Assembly (NCBI GenBank): GCA_037954665.1
Contig: JBBMOL010000301.1
Span: 248,001-312,000, forward strand
DNA from: Laguncularia racemosa
Lineage: Eukaryota > Streptophyta > Magnoliopsida > Myrtales > Combretaceae
Direction of reading: 5' to 3'
Length of the DNA: 64,000 nucleotides
Under the pieces are notes generated by a model. That model was not told the DNA's origin. It worked only from the letters and a program-made list of their open reading frames with translations, and searched no databases. Numbering within the stretch: position 1 is the first letter of the stretch; each line of letters opens with the position of its first letter. This document shows, piece by piece, positions 1-9,960 of the stretch. The translations under genes and the position numbers were made by a program.

Positions 1-489
1 CGTCGACAAGCTGTCTTTGAACCTGGAGACTGGGTTTGGGTTCACATGCGTAAAGAGCAGTTTCCTGTGCAACGTCGATCTAAATTACTTCCTAGAGGCG
101 ATGGACCATTTCAAATTCTTGAGCGCATCAATGATAATGCATACAAGATAGATTTACTAGGTGAGTATCAAGTAAGTGCCACATTTAATGTTACTGATCT
201 GAGTCCTTTTGATGCAGGCGATGATTTGAGGACAAATCCCTTTCAAGAGGAGGGGAATGATGAGATCCATGATGGGAGCCAAGCCAGAAGATGGAATGTG
301 GATCCTCTTGAAGTGCCACTTGGACCAATCACAAGAAATCGAGCGAAACGATTCAAGGAAGCACTTAACGGGTTGATAAAGGATATCCACGAAGCCGGAA
401 AGGATTGGAGTAATCATGAAGCTGGAATGGATTGGAACAACCATGGGAATGCCCTTGCTCTTGTACAAGTCATAATGGATACGGGTTGA
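1..489 (+). CDS. Partial Ty3/gypsy polyprotein C-terminus (element A, family 1)
   Basis: The frame is open from base 1 to the stop at 487-489, so this is the tail of a polyprotein whose start lies outside the window. It begins in the integrase C-terminal domain (EPGDWVWVHM, then RGDGPFQILERINDNAYKID and VSATFNVTDLSPFDAG). It crosses a polypurine tract (about 246-257) and continues about 75 codons into the LTR that starts at 258. Inside the LTR it carries a GPITRNRAKR motif. The integrase tail normally helps bind cDNA ends or chromatin; that role is known for the family, not shown here. No stop or frameshift is visible, unlike the other copies nearby. The ATG at 46 is an internal Met, not a start. 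Confidence 0.82.
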   Translation, partial: RRQAVFEPGDWVWVHMRKEQFPVQRRSKLLPRGDGPFQILERINDNAYKIDLLGEYQVSATFNVTDLSPFDAGDDLRTNPFQEEGNDEIHDGSQARRWNVDPLEVPLGPITRNRAKRFKEALNGLIKDIHEAGKDWSNHEAGMDWNNHGNALALVQVIMDTG

Positions 490-1129
490 AGAGGGCGTGT
501 CTTTATAAGGCACGGCCGTGTAGGAGTCTGGAGGTTACACAGAATTATACACGGTCGTATACACGGTTCAAAGGCACGGCCGTGTATGTTGTCAAGATTT
601 CCACAGAAAGATACACAGCTAGAAGTATACGGTCGAGTACATCTCCAACGCTGGTCGTGTATATTTTCAACATCGGCTTAAGGCCGGCTCTAAGGCTGCC
701 GGCCTACATGTTTGTTTTGTTGATTTTTACGCAACTTATCTAAGTTATGTCGTTTTGGGCTTTATTGTTACGAATTGTAAACCCTAATATAAAGCTCCTA
801 GTGTTAGAATATAGAACATACATCATTGAAGTTTGAAAAACACTTTTGAGAGAATTCCTCTCTTGGTTCTTTAAAGAACTAACCTGGAACTTATCGGATT
901 TTATTTTCGTGGCATTCATCCCAACTTATCAATCGGTCTTTCATCCCGATTATGGCGTCTTCATATTATACCAAGGTTCTTATCTCGCTTATAGACAACG
1001 GGTCGCGGTTTCCACTTGAGGGTGTTTGGCATCTTAGGTAACGAATTTCGAACGTATTGGTGTTAGGTTTCGTCACACGTTAGCGTGGTTTGTATCAATT
1101 AAGAATCCGTTCAAACCGATTTCATATCA
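258..1129 (+). repeat. 3' LTR of element A (family 1)
   Basis: It starts TGATGAGATCC right after a purine-rich tract and ends ATATCA. It matches the family-1 LTRs at 7490-8382, 19101-19937 and 21671-22590. It contains several ACACGGCCGTGT-like palindromic modules (about 510-660) and CCGGCC motifs. The following 5 bases are TGTAT, but the 5' LTR is outside the window, so the target-site duplication cannot be checked. Confidence 0.85.
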
Positions 1130-1501
1130 TGTATTTAAGCTGCCAGCTTATAATTTATGACCATTATAAACTCCTTAGTAGGTAGGACATTTGAAAGGTT
1201 ACATCTAGCTTATAATTTATGACCATTATAAACTCCTTTGGTAGGACATTTGAAAGGTCATTATCAGATGTCGAATGAAAATCATTTGAGAGAATTCTCT
1301 CTTCCTTTGGTTCTGGCAATAGAACTACCTTAGCTTTCTTCATCTTAAACGCTTGGAGAAATCGATCTTGATAGCTTAGGTTCTAATCGGCTGGTTTGAT
1401 TGGGGTCGGGTTACGCACAATACTTGATTCAATTTTGATTCTTAGGTTTTGAATCCTCTATTGGTCGTTGGGTCTTAGATCAATATCTAGGGTTTGCGTC
1501 A
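1130..1501 (+). repeat. LTR tail of a family-2 element, interrupted by element A
   Basis: This stretch matches the last half of the family-2 LTRs at 11909-12616 and 17476-18179: CGCCAGCTT-like start, the AACGCTTGGAGAAATC block, and the end TCTAGGGTTTGCGTCA. The first half is absent because element A's LTR abuts it, so A inserted into this LTR. No primer site follows (GGAATTGTG), so it is a 3' or solo LTR. A segment of about 60 bp (TTTATGACCATTATAAACTC...) is tandemly duplicated at about 1144-1203 and 1207-1259. Confidence 0.75.
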
Positions 1502-1929
1502 GGAATTGTGATTGAAATCCTCTAAATGTTTGATCCTATGTTCGTTCCAATACGTCCTTTAATCCAATCTCCATTATCATACCACCAATTCATATTCATA
1601 AATCCATCGTCATAATTAAATGCTTTGGTGATTAGAATTCTTACCATATAATTGGATTGGTCTCATCTTTGTCCTTTAGGTCACCTATAATTCTTTGGAA
1701 GTCTCTCTTAGGTTTCTATGGTTACAATTGTGCAAGTGAGGGAAAAGAGAGAGACACTAAGTTAATGCAACTTATAAATTATTTCCTTTATTTGCTTTCT
1801 ATCATCATGAACTAGTTTCCTAAGAATTATCATTTTATCATATATCTTCACTTTTCTCTTCTTTGGAATTATCTTATTTCATTTTAGCTATCAAATTAAG
1901 AATTTCGACTATATAATTCTGACTTCTAC
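1502..1929. other. Unassigned spacer between LTR remnants
   Basis: AT-rich DNA with no ORF above 60 codons and no recognised repeat. It lies between the end of the family-2 LTR remnant and the LTR of element D and may be old host sequence. Confidence 0.5.
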
Positions 1930-2678
1930 TGATGCGGAGCCCCAAGACCCAAATTGTTTCTTAGAACTCGTAACCAATCAACTCAAAATTTGATTCTCAC
2001 CAAAGTAATCAGAAAGGTTTGTTCAATTACCCAAGAACATGTTTGTGAAAAGAACTCAAGTTATAATTGAAAATTACCCCTTGAACCCAAGATCAAAGTA
2101 TTCAAGAACAATAGAAATAGGAATTAAAAATTGAAATACAAAAGATGAACTTAATTGCATTCAACTCAACACCTTATGCATAAAAACACAAGAAAACAAA
2201 CTCTCTTATATTCTAATATGGAAACTCAATACAACTTACATGATGCTTAAAACAAAACTAAACAGCCCTATTTACAGAGTTTTTTCATCAAAAGTACATC
2301 GAACTTAGACAATCAAGGTGGTGTCACTAATTAACTCTTGTGACTCCTCGATTTTTGCCACCTGGTTGGAAAAACGGCTCAAATTTATTAGAAGGAGTTG
2401 TTCTAAGGTTCAATGAATCTAGACATTACTTGGATGGCTAGAAATGAGATGGGTTAAATCCAAAGCTAATCTTTTAGCCTAACAAAATTAATGAACTTGG
2501 GCTCTTTAAAATCTCTAAGCTTGCATAGCCCATTATCAACCCATTTTTGCACAAATAATTGAAGTTGTTCCTTTAGTCTTTTAGTTTGGGCCCTAGTGAT
2601 TGGTCTGCTAAAATCTCCAAGATGATTCTCCAGTCACTTTCTTGAACATTAGTGGCATGTGGAGTAACATTTGTATCA
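1930..2678 (-). repeat. 3' LTR of element D
   Basis: On the minus strand it runs from TGATACAAATG, right after the purine tract GAAGGGAGGGGAAA, to CCGCATCA. The polyprotein frame crosses into it; a frameshifted relic of the GP-TRA motif lies near 2573-2600. Its partner LTR is not in the window. Confidence 0.75.
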
Positions 2679-3937
2679 TTTCCCCTCCCTTCAAAAGGAT
2701 TCGTCCTCGAATCAGATCCTGCATCAATACCAAAGAGAGATAAATTAGAAACATTAAAAGTAGCTGAAACACCATACTCACCAGGTAGATCAATGCGGTA
2801 TGCATTGTCATTGATCTTCGCAACAACTTGAAAAGGCCCGTCTCCACGAGCATCCAATTTTGATTTCCTTTTGGAAGGAAATCTTCTTTGCACATATGAA
2901 CCCAAACCCAATCTCCTGGTTCAAATGACACCATGTGCCTTCCTTTGTTAACTTGAGATGCAATTTGCTCATTTCGCCTCTCTATCTTTTGTCTTACTTT
3001 TCATGAATGGATTTAACCATTTCTGCCTATTTATGTCCATCTGTATTAAAAATTTCACTCAAAGGAACAGGCAAAAGATCCAAAGGAGTTAGCAGATTAA
3101 AACCATACACAATTTCAAAAGGAGAAAACCCAGTAGTAGAATGCACACTCCTATTATATGCAAATTCAACAAAAGGTAGATTATCTTCCCAAGTTTTAAT
3201 ATTCCTTCCAATCAAAGCACGTAATAAGGTTCCAAGAGTCTTATTTACTACTTCAGTTTGCCCATCAGTTTGAGGGTGCGAAGCAGTAGAAAACAACAGT
3301 TTAGTACCAAGTGTGGACCAAAGCACTCGCCAGAAGTGGCTCAAAAATTTAACATCCCGATCGGACACAATGGTCTTAAGAATGCCATGTAAACACACAA
3401 TATCACGAAAGAACAAATCAGCAATAGGCACAGCATCATCAGTTTTATGACATGGTATGAAATGAGCCATTTTGGAAAAACAATCCATAACTTCAAAAAT
3501 TGAATCTCGGCCTTTTCTAGTCCTAGGTAGACCCAAAACAAAATCTATAGAAATGTCAACCCAAGGATGTGAAGGTACTGGTAAGGGCATGTATAATCCA
3601 TGGGGTTGAGTTCTCGATTTAGCTTATCTACATGAATGCAACTAGAACAGATTTTCTCAACACTCTTACGCATATTAGCCTAAAAGAAGTGTTCACGCAA
3701 GATGCTCAAAGTTTTATCAATGCTAAAATGTCCCATAAGACCTCCACTATGAGCTTCACGAACAAGCAATTCCCTAATTAAACTATTAGGCATACATAAT
3801 TTCCCTCCTTTAAAAAGAAATCCCTTATGTTTATAGAAATCACGAAATGCAGCATGCTTACATGCATTATAAACATTAGAGAAATCACTATCATGTGCAT
3901 ACAACTCCTTCAAATGCTCAAATCCTAACAACTTCAT
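2573..3937 (-). pseudogene. Integrase of element D, broken
   Basis: Integrase joins the cDNA to the host chromosome. The N-terminal part (3680-3937) carries the His half of the zinc-binding domain (REAHSGGLMGHF) and breaks off before the Cys pair, where a stop and frameshift occur. The catalytic core (3027-3590) shows the first Asp in WVDISIDFVLGLP, the second in VSDRDVKF, and the Glu region in PQTDGQTEVVNK. After another stop, the C-terminal domain (EPGDWVWVHM; RGDGPFQVVAKINDNAYRID) appears in two frames over 2573-2934, showing one more frameshift. The tail crosses into the 3' LTR. Not functional. Confidence 0.85.
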
Positions 3938-4011
3938 TGAAAGAGTAGAGATTAGAGCATACTTTCTAAATAATGCACTGCCACAATATTCTCTTTAACT
4001 TGCTTATATTA

Positions 4012-4265
4012 GATCACATATGGAAAGGATTCTATGAATTCCTTCCATTTGGCATGACGCTTGTTCAGCTTACCTTGTCCTTTTAAGTGTTTTAATGACT
4101 CATGATCTGTATGAATCACAAACTCCTTTGGTAACAAATAGTGCTGCCATGTCTCCAATGCCCTCACCAAAGCATACAACTCCTTATCATAAGTTGAGTA
4201 GTTAAGTTGTGCTCCATTTAGCTTTTCACTAAAATAAGCAACAGGCCTCTTTTCCTACAATACAA
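4012..4265 (-). pseudogene. RNase H fragment of element D
   Basis: Read on the minus strand, this encodes RPVAYFSEKLNGAQLNY, YDKELYALVRALETWQHYL and VIHTDHESLKHL, the middle and end of a Ty3 RNase H. The start of the domain (with the ECDASG Asp) and the RT connection are missing. A GTACAAGTTGTA-like sequence occurs on both sides of the junction near 4265-4315, suggesting the deletion formed between short repeats. A stop and frameshift follow in the segment leading to integrase. Confidence 0.75.
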
Positions 4266-4288
4266 CTTGTACTTCCGCAAAATGAACA

Positions 4289-5395
4289 TTACTTCATGTT
4301 AGCATACAACTTGTACTTACGCAAAGCATCAAACACACATTTTAAATGCATAACATGCTCATCAACGGATTTGCTATACACTAGAATGTCATCAAAATAG
4401 ACAACCACAAACTTTCCATTGAGCTCACACAAAACATGGTTCATTAAGCGCACAAATGAACCAGGTGCGTTGGTTAGGCCAAAAGGTATTACCAACCACT
4501 CATACAATCCATGTTTTGTTTTAAAAGCGGTTTTCCATTCATCACCTGGTTTCATTCTAATTTGGAGACAACCACTTTTCAAATCAATTTTTGAAAAGAC
4601 ACATGCACCATGCAACTCATCTAACATGTCATCAAGTCGAGGTATAGGGTGTCGATATTTTACAGTTATTTTGTTAATGGCTCTACAATCCACACACATA
4701 CGCCAACTTCCATCCTTCCTTGGTACCAACAATACAGCTACTGCACATGGGCTTAGACTTTCTCTTATATGTCCCTTCATCAAGAGCTCATCCACTTGCT
4801 TTTGTAGTTCTTTTGTTTCCTCAGGATTGCTTCTATATGCCAGCTTATTTGGAATGGCAGCCCTGGGAATGAGATCAATTTGATGTTCTATCCCTCTCAA
4901 AGGTGGTAAACCTTGAGGTAAATCATCGGGAAAAACATCATTGTATTCCTGCAAAACATCAACAACACTTGGCAAAGAAGGGTCAACGTCGTTAGTAGAA
5001 AAATAAGCCTCTTTGTACAAAAGTACAATCATTAGCCTATGAGTGATTAAAGCCTTCCTCACGTCCCTCATTTTTGCATAGAAACTCATTTTGTTTTCCA
5101 CTTTTCTTTCTATGGCCGAATGCTTCTCACTCACTCTCTCTTTTTCACTCTTCTTCTCATCTTCTTTTTTCTCACTTTTCTCTTTTTCTTTTCCACTTTC
5201 TTTTCTTTTTCTCTCAACCTCTTTTTGAACAAACTCTCCATGAGTCTTCTCAAGTTGCAATTTATCTTCAAAGATCTGTTTAGGAGTCAAAGGAAGAAGA
5301 GTATGCTTTTTGCCTTCTTTCTCCACCATGTACCTATTAAGATACCCATCATGGTTCACTCTCCTATCCCACTGCCATGGCCTACCTAACAACAA
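4289..5395 (-). pseudogene. Protease end, charged linker and reverse transcriptase of element D
   Basis: A 368-codon open stretch. It starts in the conserved post-protease segment (LLGRPWQWDRRVNHDGY), passes a very Lys/Glu-rich linker (residues about 60-105), and enters RT. RT motifs are RKDGSWRMCVDCRAINKIT, FSKIDLKSG, and the active-site YFDD near residue 340. The frame ends at a stop just after KLYANMK, and the thumb/connection is deleted. RT copies the RNA into DNA; the palm here is complete, but the enzyme lacks its end. A stop at about 5404 separates it from the protease. Confidence 0.85.
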
Positions 5396-5884
5396 GTGAC
5401 TAGCTTACATAGGAACAACATCACAGGTAACCTCATCATGGTACCTTCCAATAGCAAATGGAACCCTCACTTGTTTAGTAACCTTCACTTCCCCACTATT
5501 GTTAAGCTATTGCAATTTATAAGGTCTTGGATGTTTAGTAGTTTCCAATCCCAACTTATTCACAAATAAAGTACTAGCCACATTCACACAACTACCCCCA
5601 TCAATTATCAAACTACACACTTTCCCTTCAACTAAGCACTTAGTGTAAAAAAGATTTTCCCTTTGCAATCTAACCCCCTCACTATCCTCTTTCACTTGCA
5701 CGTTAAGAGCACGCCCGGTAACCAACAATTGTCCCTCAGTAGGCAACTCAACATCACTACAATCATCCAAAGGAGGCATCTCATCCTCATCATCACTTTC
5801 CTCATCCGTCTCTACCCCATTTCCACGCATCACCATTACCTTTTTATTTGGGCATTGAGATGTTATGTGCCATACCCCAAACAC
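5396..5884 (-). pseudogene. Retropepsin (protease) region of element D
   Basis: Minus-strand frame with HITSQCPN (end of the gag zinc knuckle), an acidic stretch (DEESDDEDEMPPLDD), ALNVQVKED, LQRENLFYTKC and the protease core LIIDGGSCVNVAS. The catalytic triad reads D-G-G, as in the other family members here, where C has D-S-G. A TAG at about 5507 and another stop near 5404 break the frame before the LLGRPW motif. The protease cleaves the polyprotein. Confidence 0.8.
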
Positions 5885-6900
5885 CTAAAACACTTAATGT
5901 CACGGCTTTTAGAGTTTTGGACAGAAGTAGTTCCTTTATTTTTACTATCAAATGATTGAGATGGTTGTGCCTTATCATCCTTCTTTGTTTGGGCAGCCTT
6001 GTTATCATTTCTCCAATTCAACCTCCAAGTATTGTTTTGAGTCGAAAATGTGTTGGCTTGTTTCCCCTTCCCTTTGCACTGCAATTGCCTTTCTATCTTC
6101 ATAGCCATGTGCACCATATCTTCTATCTCTACATAGTGTTGCAACTCCACTCTGTCGGCAATGTCCTTATTAAGTCCATTGAGAAACCTTACCATGGTGG
6201 CCTCTTTATCTTCCTCTATATTTGCTCGGATCATCGCAATCTCCATTTCCTTATAATATTCCTCCACACTCTTTGCTCCTTATACAAAGCTTTGCAATCT
6301 TTGGTGCAAGTCCCTATAATAATGGCTTGGAACAAATCTACGTCTCATGATAGCCTTCATTTCAACCCAAGTTTAGATAGGTCTTTCACCATTTCTCCTC
6401 CTACTTACAAGAAGTTGATCCCACCATACAAGTGCATATTCTCCAAACTCCACCGCTGCAAGTTTTATTTTCTTTTCCTCCGAGTAATTGTGACATTCGA
6501 AGATTAATTCCACTTTCGCTCCCACTCCATATATGCATCCGAATCATTCTTCCGCAGAAAGGATGGAATTTTCATTTTGATACTCCCAATATTCCTATCA
6601 AGATCATTTTTGGTTCCTCCTACCTCTTCTATAATTTCTGCCTGCATTGACCAAGGTAGCTTGATCGTCAAATTCCTCTTTAGACTCTTCTACATATTGA
6701 GGTGTAGGTTGCCTCCTTGCCCTTGGATTGTTTTGGGCAGCCCCTTCATGTAAGGCATTGATCTCGTTTTGTTGCTTCTCCAAAGTGTCATTCATGTTGC
6801 CAAGAACAAGTTGAATCCTTTCAAACTGTTGTTGCATAGCCTTAAGAAGAAATTCTTGGTCTTTTGGTGCACTTACTCCACTTCCTTCCATTTTTTGCAA
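5863..6900 (-). pseudogene. Gag of element D, frameshifted
   Basis: The likely start is the ATG at 6900 (MQKMEGSGVSAPKDQEF), preceded by a pyrimidine tract ending TTTCAG. The first 98 codons include a possible coiled coil (QQFERIQLVLGNMNDTLEKQ) and end at a frameshift. The middle capsid segment (6268-6600) is out of frame. The C-terminal part (5863-6267) is open: EEYYKEMEIAMIRANIEEDKE, then ELQHYVEIEDMVHMAMKIE and the first half of a zinc knuckle (CFRCLGYG), followed by a stop. Gag forms the particle and binds RNA. Confidence 0.82.
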
Positions 6901-7489
6901 TCTGAAATATCAAAAAAAAAAAAATAACAAACAAACAAGAACCTCACAAACACTCCCTCACGTGTTTCCCTCGTAGTAATTAGCACTTCTCTCGTGTTTA
7001 ACTCAAATTGGCTTTTACCCTCTTTTAAGCTCACTCTCTTGCCTTTTACCACTCAAGCAATCTTTATGATTTTATACGTAAGGGCCAAATCAAACAACAA
7101 TCAAGATCTTAAAGTAATTCAATTTTATCAGAGAAATCTTAAAAATAAGCAACAAGGATATGTGAAACAAAACTAGAAGCAAAGCAAAATAACCAATAAA
7201 GAAAAGACACACATTTGATGTATATGATGACTAGTAAAGAAATAGAATGACAAATACGAATTTAAGAAGGAAACTTGTAATTCCTTACAAATTAACACCC
7301 AAACACTTCAAGAATAGATTTTTTTTTTTTTTTTAGACTCAATAGAGGTGAGTCGATTCTACACAACCCAAGGAATCAATATCACAAATCAAATAGAGGA
7401 TCACATTCAGAACTTAATTCTTTTTTTTTTTTTTTAGTTTGTGAATAGCAAGAACAAGATCAACAAGCAAGAAGAAGATCAATAAGGCT
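6901..7489 (-). other. 5' leader of element D, cut by element B
   Basis: Noncoding, A/T-rich DNA with poly-T/poly-A runs at about 6911, 7319 and 7422. No primer-binding site is present before element B's LTR starts at 7490, so B inserted in the leader. The rest of D (primer site, 5' LTR) is not found on B's far side. Confidence 0.6.
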
Positions 7490-8382
7490 TGATGAGAGCC
7501 ATGATGGGAGCCAAGCCAGAAGATGGAATGTGGATCCTCTTGAAGTGCCACCTAGACCGATCACAAGAACTCGAGCGAAACAATTCAAGGAAGCACTTAA
7601 CGGGTTGATAAAGGATGTCCATGAAGTCGGAAAGGATTGGAGCAATCATGAAGCTGGAATGGATTGGAACAACCATGGGAATGCCCTTGCTTTTGTATAA
7701 GTCATAATGGATACGGGTTGAAGAGGGCGTGTCTTTACAAGGCACGGCCGTGTAGGAGTCTGGAGGTTACACAGAATCATACACGGTCATATACACGGTT
7801 CAAAGCCACGGTCGTGTACATTGTCAAGATTTCCATAGAAAGATACACGACTATAAGTACACGGTCGTGTACATCTCCAACGTCGGTCGTGTACTTCACC
7901 AATGCCGGCTCCAAGGCCGCCGGCCTTCATTCCCACACTACCGGCCTTCATGTCTTGTTTTGTTATTTTTACACAACTTATTGAAGTGATGTCGTTTTGG
8001 GGCTTTATTGTTATGAATTGTAAACCTTACTATAAAACTCCTAGGGTCTAGAACAGCTAGAATATAGAATATACAACATTAAAGTTTGAAAAACACTTTT
8101 GAGGGAATTCCTCTCTTGGTTCTTTAAAGAACTAATTTAGAACTTATCGGATTTTTCTTCTGTGGCGTTCATTCCGACTTATCAATAGGTCTTTCATCCC
8201 GATTGTGGCGTCTTCATATTATACCAAGGTTCTTGTCTCGCTTATAGACAACGGGTCGCGGTTTTCACTTGAGTGTGTTTGGCATCTTAGGTAGCGAATT
8301 CCGAACGTATTGGTATTGGGTTTCGTCACACGTTGGCGTGGTTCGTATCAGTTAGGAATCCGAGCAAACCGATTTCGTATCA
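7490..8382 (+). repeat. 5' LTR of element B (family 1)
   Basis: Begins TGATGAGAGCC and ends TTTCGTATCA, followed by GTT and the primer site. It carries the coding tail GPITRTRAKR-type segment near its start (about 7555-7580, here with an altered residue) and several ACACGGTCGTGTAC-like palindromes (7742-7895). Confidence 0.88.
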
Positions 8383-8385
8383 GTT

Positions 8386-8397
8386 TGGTATCAGAGC
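8386..8397 (+). promoter_or_regulatory. Primer-binding site, tRNA-iMet type
   Basis: TGGTATCAGAGC, three bases after the LTR end. This is the classic plant primer site complementary to the 3' end of initiator tRNA-Met. Reverse transcription of minus-strand DNA would start here. Confidence 0.88.
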
Positions 8398-8433
8398 CTA
8401 GGTTTGTTGAAACATCAATTTGGTTTGAGGAAG

Positions 8434-8869
8434 GTAACATCAACACCCTAACTCCAATCGTTCATATCAATTGTTCGTATTCAATTTCATAGTGTTAATT
8501 GTCTATTGAAAGTGTAGTACCTACTATTCAATTTTTGTTACAAAAAAAAAAGAGGAAGAATCACGACAAAAAAAAATGGAACGTGATCAAGAGCAACAAA
8601 CAAAGGCGACAAAAAAAAAACGGAAAGAAAAAAAAAGAGGGAAAATTTCGAGCCCTAGAGTTGTTTTGAATTCTACGGAAGGGAATTGGTGTAGTTTGGG
8701 TTAGTTCTAAGAGAATTGAGAAGAGGAATTGGTGAGTTGATGTCATCATTGCTTGTGAGAATACACGAGTGATTGTGTGATATCATCCTTTGAGCGAAAC
8801 ACGTAAGGGAGTGTATCGTGAGGCTTAATTATATATATATTTGTGTTAGTACTAATCTTTTTTCTACAG
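8434..8869 (+). other. Candidate leader intron of element B
   Basis: A donor-like AAG|GTAACA at 8433/8434 is also present in E1 and E2. The 3' end shows TACTAAT followed by a pyrimidine tract and TCTACAG at 8869, five bases before the gag ATG at 8875. The interior is T/A-rich with poly-A runs and no ORF. Element C has an equivalent end (TACTAAC, then TTGTAG, then gag ATG). Splicing is inferred from signals only. Confidence 0.45.
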
Positions 8870-8874
8870 GAACG

Positions 8875-9960
8875 ATGTTGAGGCAACATTCTCCTGAAGG
8901 TGAGAGGGGAAGGTTTGATGCTAGGTTAGTGATTGAGGCATTGAGGGGTGAGATGAAGAGAATGTTTTAGGAGGAAATGGAACAAATTCATGAGACGGTA
9001 GAGCAAAGACTAGAGCAATCTAAAAATGTCTTCCAAGGGCGTAAGAGGGAGAGTTGTTCTAGGAGAGTACAAAGGGGTGGAGATGAAATGTCGGATGATG
9101 AATTTGATGAACCTTCTGTCGGGAGTTATAGAGGATATAGTGGTAGGAATAGAGGAACTAGGGATTGGGAAGATAGAGGAGATAGGAATAGAGAGGATAA
9201 TCAACTGAGTAGTATAAAGATGAAGATTCCTCCTTTCCAAGGGAAGAATGATCCCGAGGCGTACTTAGAGTGGGAGAAGAAGGTAGAGATGATATTTGAT
9301 TGTCACAACTATAGTGGGAGAAAGAAAGTGAAACTTGCTGCCATTGAATTTCCGGATTATGCTATAGTGTGGTGGGATCAACTAATGTTAAATCGAAGAA
9401 GGAATGGCGAACCACCTATTGAGTCGTGGGAAGAGATGAAGAGGGTGATGAAGAAGTGGTTTGTGCCTGCGTATTACTATCGTGAATTACACAACAAATT
9501 GCAAACTCTTAGGCAGGGAAGCCGAAGTGTAGATGAGTATTTCAAGGAGATCGAAGTTACTATGATTAGGGCGAATGTAGAGGAGGATAGAGAGGCTACC
9601 ATGGCTAGGTTTCTTACTGGATTGAATAGAGAAATTCAAAATGTCGTGGAATTGCGGCATTATGTAGAATTGGAAGATATGGTTCATATGGCTATAAAGG
9701 TTGAGAACCAACACAGGAGGAAAGGTAGTAGTACTGTACGGTTTCAACAGGGTGCTGGTTCATCCGCCTGGAAGAAGGAAGAAAAGCCTTTACCCACCAA
9801 ACCAAAAGGAGAGCAGAGCTAAGCAGGTTCTACTCCTGGTAACCAAGGTAAACCTGACTCTTCTACTCCTAGAAATCGTGACATTAGATGTTTTGAAATG
9901 CCAAGGTAGAGGCCATATTGCTAGTCAATGTCCAAATAGGCGATGTTATGATTCTGCGTG
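8875..9960 (+). pseudogene. Gag of element B
   Basis: The frame starts at ATG 8875 (MLRQHSPEGERGRFDAR). A TAG at 8968-8970 interrupts it, and it reopens with EEMEQIHETVEQRLEQ. From 8977 it is open for 281 codons: an Asp/Arg/Gly-rich stretch, then the capsid (IKMKIPPFQGKNDPEAYLEW, AIVWWDQL, YRELHNKLQTLRQGSRSVDE, ELRHYVELEDMVHMAIKVE). It ends at 9822 before the zinc knuckle. The knuckle (CQGRGHIASQC) lies in another frame at about 9880-9930, next to a one-base insertion. Gag packages the element RNA. Confidence 0.85.

Larger units (their letters stand above)
1930..7489 (-). mobile_element. Ty3/gypsy element D, 5'-truncated
   Basis: Minus-strand element in the order leader, gag, protease, RT, RNase H, integrase, 3' LTR. 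The 3' LTR is 1930-2678, with its polypurine tract at 2679-2692 on the minus strand. The 5' LTR and primer site are missing: element B's LTR begins at 7490 inside D's leader. The coding region has many stops and frameshifts and a deletion between RT and RNase H, so it cannot move on its own. Domain order (integrase last) and motifs fix it as Ty3/gypsy; the proteins are close to families 1 and 2, but the LTR differs. Confidence 0.88.

Noticed and set aside
5074..5389. Plus-strand Phe/Leu/Ser-rich ORFs
   Set aside because: Shadows of the Lys/Glu-rich linker of element D on the other strand.
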